Source: Pseudomonadota bacterium
GTDB taxonomy: Bacteria; Pseudomonadota; Alphaproteobacteria; Rhodobacterales; Rhodobacteraceae
DNA length: 64,000 bases
Reading direction: 5' to 3'
Assembly (NCBI GenBank): GCA_020161655.1
Contig: JAIUPC010000024.1
Span: 186,001 to 250,000, forward strand
Part shown: positions 52,840 through 62,030 of the stretch, piece after piece
How the letters are laid out: each line of letters opens with the position of its first letter
How positions within the stretch are numbered: position 1 is the first letter of the stretch
Notes under the pieces: model-generated
The model's database searches: none
Seen by the model: only the letters and a program-made list of their open reading frames with translations
Told to the model about the DNA's origin: nothing
Translations under genes and position numbers: made by a program

Positions 52840-54687
52840 CTACTCGAGACCCGCCGCTCTGAGGTCTTCGATATAGGGGCCGAGCATCGTGGCGGTCATG
52901 TAGGGAAAACGGTCGCCCGGTGCCAGCGCGGCGGTTTCCAGCGTGATGTCGGGGCGCACCGCCGTCACTTCCGCGATCAGCGCCCGGCCCTCTTCGATCC
53001 GGCCGGCGCGGACCAGGGCGGCAGCCTTGCAGATCAGGCAGAGGTAGCTGATCTTGTCATATTCCCTCACCGCATCTTCGGCCCTTCCGGCGTTGTAGTA
53101 GGCCCAGGCGAGCCGGTCGCGATACCAATCGGGCACCACCGCTTCGTTGTTGACCCCGTATTCGGCCCATTCGACGGCCTTTTCGGCGTATCCGGCATTC
53201 GTCATGACGAAGGAAAGGTCGATATTCGACATCGGATCGAAGGGCACCAGCGCATGTGCGGCTTCGGCCTCGCGCGCGGCGCTTTCGAAATCACCTTCGG
53301 CCAGTGGATAGACCTGGGCCTTGATGTAGTGGAAAAGCCATTGCTCCATCCGGGATTTCACCGGCGCCTCGTCGGCTTCGCGGAGGAGCCGCCATGAGGT
53401 CTGGATGTCGGCCCAGCGGTCCGTGGAAAAACCCTCGTCCGCCTTGTTGAAGTAGTAGCCCGCCAGTTCGATACGCAAAAGGACCGATTGCGGGAACCGC
53501 TCGAGGCCCGCTTCCCAGATCCGGCGCGCCTCTTCCTTGCCCTCATCGGTCCAGGTCAGGAATTTCGCCATGCCGCGCAGGTGGTAGTCATATTCCTCCA
53601 GCGAAGGTGAAGACTTGCTCCAGGCTTGCCCCATCTCGAACCTGGCGACCTCGCCGCGCGATCCGGCCACGGTCGCATAGACCTTGCGGGCGATCTCCTC
53701 CTGCAGAAGCGCGACGTCCGTCCCCTCCTTCTCGAACCGCTCGGACCAGAGGTTCTGGCCGTCGCTGCCCTGAACGAGTTGCGCCGATATGCGGAAGGTG
53801 CTGGCCGTCCGCCGGACGCTGCCTTCGACGACGTAATCGACATTCAGGCTTTCGGCGACCGCCTTGAGGTCGCCTGCGCCCTTCAGCCCGAAGCTTGAGG
53901 TTTTCGAGACGACCCGCAGGGTGGGTGAGGTCGAGAGCATGGTGATGATGTCCTCGGCGACGCCGGTGCCGAGGTAATCCTGCGCGGCATCGCCACTGAC
54001 ATTGTCGAAGGGCAGGACTGCGAGGACCGGCGGGCTGGACTGTCGCGCCGGTCCCGGCCAGAAGGCATAGGCCAGCGCACCAAGAAGTGCGACAAGGGCG
54101 AGGGGGATGGTCAGCCGCATGAGGCGGCGGCTCCGTCCGCCGCGGCGATCCTCTGCCCTCGGGCCTTTCGTCCGGTCGGGGCTGACCCGGTAGACGTGGA
54201 CCGGGTCGGCAATGTTCTTGACGTGTCTTTCACCCATCGATTCAAAGCCGAAGGCCAGCTTGCGCTCAACCTCCCGCGCGACTTTCTCGGAGACGCAGAT
54301 GCCGCCGGCATCGGCAAGCTGTTCGAGACGGGCGGCAAGGTTGACGCCCTCGCCGTAACGGTCATCGCCGTCGACGATCACCTCGCCAAGGTTGATGCCG
54401 ATGCGGAGTTGGATGGCCTGATCTTCGGGCAGGCTGCGGTTGCGTTCGGCGAGCCCGGCCTGTAGCGCAACGGCGCATTCGACGGCCTGGACCGCGCTTT
54501 GGAACTCCACCAGCACGCCGTCACCGACGAGCTTGAAAATGCGTCCGTTGTGGCGGGCGATCTCCGGCTCGAACAGATCCTTCCGGCGGGCGGTCACGCG
54601 GGAAAAGGTGCCTTCCTCGTCGCGCTCCATCTGCGCGGAATAGCCGACGATGTCGGCCACGAGGATTGCGGAAAGCTTTCGTTCCAT
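52840..54687 (-). CDS. Class III adenylate cyclase with membrane anchor and TPR C-terminus
   Basis: A 615-aa protein. The cyclase domain (1-165) has metal Asp12 (LVADIVGYS), Lys52 and Asp56 (FKLVGDGVLVEF), and Asn116/Arg120 (YGEGVNLAARLE), so it appears active on ATP. One membrane helix (LTIPLALVALLGALAYAFW) follows. Then comes the TolB-like domain AVLPFDNVSGDAAQDYLGTG and helical TPR-like repeats to the end. The TPR part would be periplasmic. Probably senses an external or envelope signal. Confidence 0.88.
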   Translation of the reverse strand: MERKLSAILVADIVGYSAQMERDEEGTFSRVTARRKDLFEPEIARHNGRIFKLVGDGVLVEFQSAVQAVECAVALQAGLAERNRSLPEDQAIQLRIGINLGEVIVDGDDRYGEGVNLAARLEQLADAGGICVSEKVAREVERKLAFGFESMGERHVKNIADPVHVYRVSPDRTKGPRAEDRRGGRSRRLMRLTIPLALVALLGALAYAFWPGPARQSSPPVLAVLPFDNVSGDAAQDYLGTGVAEDIITMLSTSPTLRVVSKTSSFGLKGAGDLKAVAESLNVDYVVEGSVRRTASTFRISAQLVQGSDGQNLWSERFEKEGTDVALLQEEIARKVYATVAGSRGEVARFEMGQAWSKSSPSLEEYDYHLRGMAKFLTWTDEGKEEARRIWEAGLERFPQSVLLRIELAGYYFNKADEGFSTDRWADIQTSWRLLREADEAPVKSRMEQWLFHYIKAQVYPLAEGDFESAAREAEAAHALVPFDPMSNIDLSFVMTNAGYAEKAVEWAEYGVNNEAVVPDWYRDRLAWAYYNAGRAEDAVREYDKISYLCLICKAAALVRAGRIEEGRALIAEVTAVRPDITLETAALAPGDRFPYMTATMLGPYIEDLRAAGLE

Positions 54688-54790
54688 TGGCAGCGCACCG
54701 TGGCAGGCTTCGGGGCAGGATCGTCGATGGGCCGATCATAGCCAAGGCGCGCGGAAATGGCATTCACCGAAAGGACCAGTTGGCGGCCCG

Positions 54791-55210
54791 TCAGGTTTCG
54801 GCCGCATCCTCGCCCTTGCCGGTCCGTTCCGACTGCTTGCGCACGAGGACCGATCGGAGGTCATGCATGGCCAGAAGAAGTGCGCCGGTCACTTCCGCAA
54901 GCTGGGTATCGCTGGCCCGTGACTGCGCCCATTGCGCCGTGAGATTGAGGTGATCGACCGTGCGGTGGATGTCGTCCGTCTCGCGCCGTGCGAGCAGGTC
55001 CCGGCGGTCGGCGAGCCAGTCCTTGATCGCGGCCTTGTCGGCATCGCCGAGCGCCCGGTCGCCATGGGCCTTGATCTCGCCGTTGCGCGTATTGACGACG
55101 GCGATCTGCTCCATCTCCATCCGGCGCTGGCGGTTCTCGGTATCGATGCGAAAGACTGCGGCACCGTTCTCGCGGATGCGGAAGTAGTAGTCGGGAAGCT
55201 TCAGGGGCAT
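54791..55210 (-). CDS. Hypothetical protein (139 aa)
   Basis: A soluble, charge-rich protein starting MPLKLPDYYFRIRENGAAVF. A beta-type N-terminus (VFRIDTENRQRRMEMEQIAVV) is followed by a helical Asp/Arg/Lys-rich region. No known motif. Start ATG 55210 chosen because upstream codons are antisense-like. Confidence 0.6.
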   Translation of the reverse strand: MPLKLPDYYFRIRENGAAVFRIDTENRQRRMEMEQIAVVNTRNGEIKAHGDRALGDADKAAIKDWLADRRDLLARRETDDIHRTVDHLNLTAQWAQSRASDTQLAEVTGALLLAMHDLRSVLVRKQSERTGKGEDAAET

Positions 55211-55289
55211 CGCCGGTCCTTCGCTGGTTCGGCCGGACGATAGCAGTGGCGCGACGGGCTGGCCAGATGGTGGCCAGCCCCAAAGCCGT

Positions 55290-56576
<1,287 letters not shown>

Positions 56577-56581
56577 TCACG

Positions 56582-57004
56582 ATGACGACGAACAATCATT
56601 CGCCCGACGCGGAAAAGCACGGCCACTGGTACAGCGAGGAGGTCGCGACCCTTGGCGACCGCCTGACCGATGCCCGCATCGCCATGGGGATGAGCCAGAA
56701 GGAACTGGCCGAACGTCTCGGTGTCCGGACCAGAACCCTCAGGCAATGGGAGGAAGACGCGAAGGAGCCGCGTGCGAACCGGCTTCAGATGCTGGCCGGA
56801 ATGCTCAACGTGTCGCTGATGTGGCTTCTGACGGGCGAGGGGCTGGGGCTGCCCGCGCCCGAGGATCGCCCGGCGCAATTGGGTGAAGCCGCCGCGCTGA
56901 TGGGCGACCTCAGGGAGATGCGCAAGACGGTCGGCGCGCTGACCGAGCAGATGGGCCGGGTCGAGGCGCGCCTCCGGCAGGCCCTGTCGCGCGAGGCGGC
57001 ATGA
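56582..57004 (+). CDS. XRE-family HTH protein with coiled-coil tail
   Basis: A 140-aa protein. The HTH (about 24-80) reads RLTDARIAMGMSQKELAERL followed by RTRTLRQWEEDAKEPRANRL. A C-terminal helix (LREMRKTVGALTEQMGRVEA) predicts a coiled-coil dimer. Its last 4 bases overlap the sdhE start (ATGA), so the two are co-translated. Target unknown. Confidence 0.83.
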   Translation: MTTNNHSPDAEKHGHWYSEEVATLGDRLTDARIAMGMSQKELAERLGVRTRTLRQWEEDAKEPRANRLQMLAGMLNVSLMWLLTGEGLGLPAPEDRPAQLGEAAALMGDLREMRKTVGALTEQMGRVEARLRQALSREAA

Positions 57005-57270
57005 GCGAGACGCGGGAAAGCCGGCTGAAGCGCATGGCGATGCGGAGCTGGCGGCGTGGCACCAAGGAGATGGACCTGATCCTTGGCCCCTATGCCGACG
57101 CGCGGCTGGCGGCACTCGGGGGCGAGGCGCTGGAGCTTTACGACGGGCTTCTGCTTGAAAACGATCAGGATATCTACCCCTGGATCACCGGTGCGGCGCC
57201 GGTGCCCGACCGGTTCCGCGCCCTCATTGCCGAGATCACCGCCTTCGCCCGGAGCCGCCACCACGCCTGA
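57001..57270 (+). CDS. sdhE: FAD assembly factor SdhE
   Basis: An 89-aa protein of the SdhE/Sdh5/YgfY family, with the RGxxE-type motif in SWRRGTKEMDLILGPYAD and the later LYDGLLLENDQDIYPW. It helps attach FAD covalently to succinate dehydrogenase SdhA. The usual length is 80-95 aa. Confidence 0.9.
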   Translation: MSETRESRLKRMAMRSWRRGTKEMDLILGPYADARLAALGGEALELYDGLLLENDQDIYPWITGAAPVPDRFRALIAEITAFARSRHHA

Positions 57271-57360
57271 GGGCGGACGCAGCATTTTTCTGGCCTTAAC
57301 CAAACCTTCGGCTTTGGTGTTCATGTTTCGTCCCAGTGATAAACGGTGTCGGAGGGCGAA

Positions 57361-57858
57361 ATGTCGATTCATGCACAGATGGCGGGCAAGCCCGAACGCG
57401 GGTTGCATCGGACCTATCTTGAGACGCTCGGCCTCATCGAACGGCTGCACCGGCTCCTCCTCGACGTCATCAAGGATGAATTCGAGAGGGTCGGGCAGTT
57501 GGAGATCAACGCGGTTCAGGCGCTTCTCCTCTTCAACATCGGCGAGAACGAGTTGACGGCGGGTGAGTTGAAGTCGCGCGGCTACTATCAGGGCTCCAAC
57601 GTCAGCTACAACCTGAAGAAACTGGTGGAGCTTGGCTACATGCACCACGAACGCAGCGCCATCGACCGACGCTCGGTCAGGGTGCGGCTGACCGACAAGG
57701 GGATCGCGGTGCGGGGCGTGGTGGTCGCGCTTTTCGCCCGGCATGCCGACACTCTGCACACAAAATCGGCAGCGGTTGCCGCACCCGACGAAGAGGTGAA
57801 CCTCGCGCTGAAGCGGCTGGAACGCTTCTGGGGCGACCAGATCCGCTACATTTACTAG
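57361..57858 (+). CDS. ldtR: MarR-family regulator, LdtR-like
   Basis: A 165-aa winged-helix protein. ERLHRLLLDVIKDEFERVG leads into an HTH with ELTAGELKSRGYYQGSNVSY and the wing HERSAIDRRSVRVRLTDKG. This closely fits the LdtR group, which controls L,D-transpeptidase and cell-wall/osmotic genes in alphaproteobacteria. ATG 57361 after GGAGGGCG is chosen rather than GTG 57346. It precedes a lytic-transglycosylase gene. Confidence 0.82.
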   Translation: MSIHAQMAGKPERGLHRTYLETLGLIERLHRLLLDVIKDEFERVGQLEINAVQALLLFNIGENELTAGELKSRGYYQGSNVSYNLKKLVELGYMHHERSAIDRRSVRVRLTDKGIAVRGVVVALFARHADTLHTKSAAVAAPDEEVNLALKRLERFWGDQIRYIY

Positions 57859-58004
57859 GGCAGGCGGCGATTTTCTGCCGATATTCGACGGGTTTGGGCG
57901 GCGAAGTTTCGCTTATGCACTTTTCGCAGGATTGCCCGAAGCCGCGCGCCGGGCGACAACCCCGCCGCCGGCGCGCAATGTCGGTGCCGAGAAATTCATC
58001 AAAG

Positions 58005-58613
58005 ATGCGCAAGTCACTCCTCCGCTTCCTCGCCGTTGTCGTGCTCAGCACGCCCGCCGCTTGCATGCAGACCGCCGACCAGCCGGAAACGGCTTCGGCC
58101 TCGCTTCTGCCGGCGATGCGCTGGGACCACCGGCCCGAGGCGGATCAGTGGACGGCATCGACGCTCGCGGCGCTGCGCCGCGAAGGGGCGGTTCTGGAAA
58201 CCACGGTGCCATCGGACATCGCGGCCTTCTGCCCGGCCTATGCCAAGGCACCGCCCGCCGACCGCCGCGCCTTCTGGGCGGGCTTCCTCTCGGCGCTCGC
58301 CAAGCATGAAAGCACCTGGAACCCGCAGGCCAAGGGCGGCGGCGGCAAGTGGATCGGCCTGATGCAGATCGCGCCGCAGACCGCCAAGGCCAATGGTTGC
58401 GAGGCGTCTTCGGGCAAGAGCCTGACCGACGGGTCGGCGAACCTCGCCTGCGCCGTCAAGATCGCCGCGAAACAGGTCGGCCGTGACGGCGCCATCGTGA
58501 CGGACGGATCGGGCGGCTGGCGCGGTGTCGCGCGCGACTGGGCGCCGATGCGGAGCGCGGAAAAGCGCGCGGACGTGGCGGGCTGGACCCGGGCGCAGAG
58601 CTACTGCAACTGA
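58005..58613 (+). CDS. Exported lytic transglycosylase (SLT domain)
   Basis: A 202-aa protein with a hydrophobic signal (MRKSLLRFLAVVVLSTPAAC), possibly a lipoprotein although Pro at -3 of Cys is atypical. The SLT fold appears in LAKHESTWNPQAKGGGGKWI (catalytic Glu in HEST) followed by GLMQIAPQTAKANGC. It cleaves peptidoglycan glycan strands. Co-directional with ldtR. Confidence 0.85.
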   Translation: MRKSLLRFLAVVVLSTPAACMQTADQPETASASLLPAMRWDHRPEADQWTASTLAALRREGAVLETTVPSDIAAFCPAYAKAPPADRRAFWAGFLSALAKHESTWNPQAKGGGGKWIGLMQIAPQTAKANGCEASSGKSLTDGSANLACAVKIAAKQVGRDGAIVTDGSGGWRGVARDWAPMRSAEKRADVAGWTRAQSYCN

Positions 58614-58625
58614 TCAGGCTGCGTC

Positions 58626-59039
58626 TCAGACGAGAACGCGGACGCCCCTGAGGCCGAACTCACCGATCAGCTTTTCAAACTCCAGCTTCTCGGCGCCGGG
58701 AAGCGGCAACACGTCGCCGGTTTCCATGTTCAGGAAGCAGGCGGTCTGGCCCTTGTTCGTGCGGCAGACCGTGACGCTCGCCACATCGGCGAAGTTGATG
58801 CATTCGACGCCGCGCGGGCGATAGATCTCGACCCAGCCGCGGCCGAGGCGGAAGCCCTTGACCGGGTTGAGCCAGAGCCGCCGCAAGACCAGCGCCAGAT
58901 AGACCAGCGCGAGCGCCACCAGAAGCTGGCCCATGTCTAGCGTGATGCAGAGGTAAACCACCATCATCGCCACGCCGAGCGCGAGATACGTCCCCGGCCG
59001 GCGGGCCTGGCTGCGGTAGCCATAGCTGTCCGTAATCAT
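58626..59039 (-). CDS. Hypothetical two-helix membrane protein (137 aa)
   Basis: Starts MITDSYGYRSQARRPGTYLA. Two adjacent membrane helices (LALGVAMMVVYLCITLDMG then LLVALALVYLALVL) are followed by a PH-like soluble domain (GWVEIYRPRGVECINFADVA and VTVCRTNKGQTACFL). Function unknown. Frame upstream of 59039 is unlikely coding. Confidence 0.65.
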   Translation of the reverse strand: MITDSYGYRSQARRPGTYLALGVAMMVVYLCITLDMGQLLVALALVYLALVLRRLWLNPVKGFRLGRGWVEIYRPRGVECINFADVASVTVCRTNKGQTACFLNMETGDVLPLPGAEKLEFEKLIGEFGLRGVRVLV

Positions 59040-59234
59040 TTCCAACAACCCAAGTACACCCGATACCAGTTTAGTCGACGCCGCGCCGCAGGTCGAATGC
59101 TGGCGGCTTGACCCAAGGGCATCGGGGCGGGCGGGAAACGATCCCCGCGATTGCGCCGGACTGGCGGCGCGCACCGGATAAATGCGCGCCGAAACCGACA
59201 ATCAGCCCGGGCAGCGACGCAGAATCGTGGGCGA

Positions 59235-61811
59235 TCAGGCCGACTGGGCGCCAAGCATCCGGCCGACCATCTCGCCGGTGTTCCGCGACAGGCCGGGCGT
59301 CGCGGCAATGCGCTGCAACTCGCCCCGGATCAGGGCCTGGCGGTCGGCATCGTAGCGGGTCCAGGTCTCGAAGGCCGTGGTCATCCGCGCGGTCGTCTGC
59401 GGATTGACCGGATCGAGCCGGATCAGCCAGTCGGCATAGAAGCGGTAGGCATCGCCGCTCGCATCGTGGAAACCGGCGTGGTTCGCGGCAAGCGCCCCCA
59501 TCAGCGCGCGGAAGCGGTTGGGGTTCTTCCAGTCGAAATCGGGGTGGTCCGCAAGCCGGCGCGCGGTGGCGGCGGCCCCGGTGGGGTCGCCGTGGACAAG
59601 CTGGAGCGTGAACCATTTGTCGATGACCAGCCGCGTGTCCTTCCAGCGTTCGTGGAAGGCCGCGATGCCCTTGTCGCCGCGCCCCGCGTCGATCAGGGCG
59701 CCGAGCGCGCCGGCGCTTTCAGTCATGTTGTCGGCCCGGTCAAAGAGCGCCGCCGCCCGCTCGCCGCCATCAATGCGGTTGAGGAAGGCGAGACAGCCGA
59801 GCCTCAGGGCACGGCCCCCGGCCTGGCCCGCATCGGGCGAGAAGGGGGCGTTGCTTTCGAGCGCTGCATAGGTGGCGGAAAGGTCGCCCGACAGGCCCTT
59901 GCCGATGGCACGGGCAAGGGCCTCGCGCCCGGCATGGATCGCCGCCGGATCGGGAACGCGGCCGGCATCGGCAAGCGCCTGCGCCAGATCCTCCTCGCCC
60001 GGCAGCCTGAGGCAAAGCGCCCGGAACGCCGGATCGAGGCTTTCGTCGCGCAGGACCGCGCCGAGCGCGTCGATCAGCCGCCGCGACGGTTCGCGCCCCT
60101 CGGCGATCATACCGGTCAGCACGTCTTTCGCGAGCGCGCGCCCGGCCTCCCACTTGTTGAAGGGGTCGGTGTCATGGGCCAGCAGGAAAGCGCGCTCCTC
60201 CTGATCGGTTTCGCGTTCCAGCACCACCGGCGCCGAAAAGCCGCGCAGGATCGAGGGGATCGGGCGGCTCGCCAGCCCTTCGAAGCGGAAGCTCTCGGCG
60301 GACTTGGTGAGTTCTAGGACCGTGGTCGGCAAAACCTCGTCCCCGTTCGGGTTCAGAAGGCCCACCGCAATCGGGATCACCCGTGGCGGCTTTTTGTCCT
60401 GCCCCGGCGTCGGTGGCGTCTTTTGATGGAAGGTCAGGGTATAGATGCCGTCCGACCACGCCTCGGAGACATGAAGGCGCGGGGTGCCGGCATCGGTATA
60501 CCAGCGCTTGAACTGGGCAAGGTCGCGGCCTGTCGCGTCTTCGAAGACCTTGAGCCAATCCTCGATCGTCGCGGCATCGCCGTCATGGCGGTCGAAATAG
60601 AGGTCGAGCGCCTTCCGGTAGCCATCGTCACCGACGAGGCTTTTCAGCATCCCGATGACCTCGGCGCCCTTTTCATAGACTGTGGCGGTGTAGAAGTTGT
60701 TGATCTCGATATAGCTTTCGGGGCGGACCGGATGGGCGAGGGGGCCCATATCCTCGCGGAACTGGCGGGCGCGGAGGGTCAGCACATCGTCGATGCGCTT
60801 GACCGGGGCGGAGCGCATGTCGGCGGTGAACTCCTGATCGCGAAAGACCGTCAGCCCTTCCTTCAGGCAAAGCTGGAACCAGTCGCGGCAGGTGATGCGG
60901 TTGCCGGTCCAGTTGTGGAAATACTCATGCGCGATGACGCCCTCGATCCGTTCGAAGTCGCCGTCGGTCGCGGTCGCGGGACTGGCCAGAACGAGCTTGG
61001 AGTTGAAAATGTTCAAGCCCTTGTTCTCCATCGCGCCCATATTGAAGTCGTCGACGGCGACAATGTTGAAAACGTCCAAGTCGTATTCGCGGCCGTAGAC
61101 ATCCTCATCCCATTTCATCGAGCGCTTGAGGCTGTCCATCGCATAGGCGCAGCGATCCTCGTCGCCCTTGCGGACCCAGATGGCGAGATCGACGGGACGG
61201 CCGGATTTGGTGGTGAACTGGTCGCGCACGGCGACCAGATCGCCGGCGACCAGCGCGAAGAGATAGGCGGGTTTCTTCCACGGGTCGGTCCATTCCGCCC
61301 AGCCCTCGCCCGAGGCCGAAGGGTTGCCGTTCGACAGAAGCACCGGCATCTCGCTTTCGATGCGGACCCGGAAGGGCGCCATCACATCGGGCCGGTCGGG
61401 GTAGAAGGTGATGTGGCGGAAGCCCTGCGCCTCGCATTGGGTGCAATACATGCCGCCCGACATGTAAAGCCCTTCCAGCGTGGTATTGGCGGCGGGGTCG
61501 ATCTCCACCTCGGCCTCGAAGGCGAAGTCCCCTTCGGGAAGGTCGGCGGCGGCGATGGTCAGGCCTTCGGCATCGGGGGAGACGTCAAGGACGCGCCCGT
61601 TCACCGCGGCGCGGATGAGTTTCAACCCGCCGCCGCCATCGAGCCTCAGGTCATGCCGGCCGGGACGTTCGGGATTGGGTGCGAAGAGGATGCGCGACAG
61701 GACGCGCGTGGCCGAGGGCGAAAGCCGGAAGGCCAGCGCCACTTCGTTCACGACGAAGGGATAGAGCTGGTAGTCGGCCAGCAGAACTGGCTGGGGCGTG
61801 GCGTCCTTCAC
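59235..61811 (-). CDS. pepN: Aminopeptidase N
   Basis: An 858-aa M1 metalloprotease. The exopeptidase motif is GAMENKGLNIFNSKLVL and the zinc site HEYFHNWTGNRITCRDW (HExxH plus downstream Glu). The N-terminal CTQCEAQGFRHITFYPDRPD and long helical C-domain match E. coli-type PepN. It removes N-terminal residues from peptides in the cytoplasm. Confidence 0.95.
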   Translation of the reverse strand: MKDATPQPVLLADYQLYPFVVNEVALAFRLSPSATRVLSRILFAPNPERPGRHDLRLDGGGGLKLIRAAVNGRVLDVSPDAEGLTIAAADLPEGDFAFEAEVEIDPAANTTLEGLYMSGGMYCTQCEAQGFRHITFYPDRPDVMAPFRVRIESEMPVLLSNGNPSASGEGWAEWTDPWKKPAYLFALVAGDLVAVRDQFTTKSGRPVDLAIWVRKGDEDRCAYAMDSLKRSMKWDEDVYGREYDLDVFNIVAVDDFNMGAMENKGLNIFNSKLVLASPATATDGDFERIEGVIAHEYFHNWTGNRITCRDWFQLCLKEGLTVFRDQEFTADMRSAPVKRIDDVLTLRARQFREDMGPLAHPVRPESYIEINNFYTATVYEKGAEVIGMLKSLVGDDGYRKALDLYFDRHDGDAATIEDWLKVFEDATGRDLAQFKRWYTDAGTPRLHVSEAWSDGIYTLTFHQKTPPTPGQDKKPPRVIPIAVGLLNPNGDEVLPTTVLELTKSAESFRFEGLASRPIPSILRGFSAPVVLERETDQEERAFLLAHDTDPFNKWEAGRALAKDVLTGMIAEGREPSRRLIDALGAVLRDESLDPAFRALCLRLPGEEDLAQALADAGRVPDPAAIHAGREALARAIGKGLSGDLSATYAALESNAPFSPDAGQAGGRALRLGCLAFLNRIDGGERAAALFDRADNMTESAGALGALIDAGRGDKGIAAFHERWKDTRLVIDKWFTLQLVHGDPTGAAATARRLADHPDFDWKNPNRFRALMGALAANHAGFHDASGDAYRFYADWLIRLDPVNPQTTARMTTAFETWTRYDADRQALIRGELQRIAATPGLSRNTGEMVGRMLGAQSA

Positions 61812-62030
61812 GGGGTCATCTCCTCGGGCTGAGAGCCGTCACGATAGGCCGCGGGCGCGGCAGCCGCAACGCCCCGGAGCGGGCGATTTTCTGCCGAGGC
61901 CGGAAGGTGAATTCGCGGGATTCGGAAAATCCTCGGGAGGCTGCGGTTGCGGTTTCCGGGCGCCGGGCGCTATCGTGCGCCGGTGCCGACGGGGCCCGCC
62001 CGCGGGCTTCCGAATGAAGGAGAGCGGAAG

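Noticed and set aside
57866-61897. Identical 16-base string GGCGATTTTCTGCCGA at 57866-57881 and 61882-61897, both intergenic
   Set aside because: In 64 kb one chance 16-base match is expected at a probability near one half; there is no further similarity and no shared gene context.
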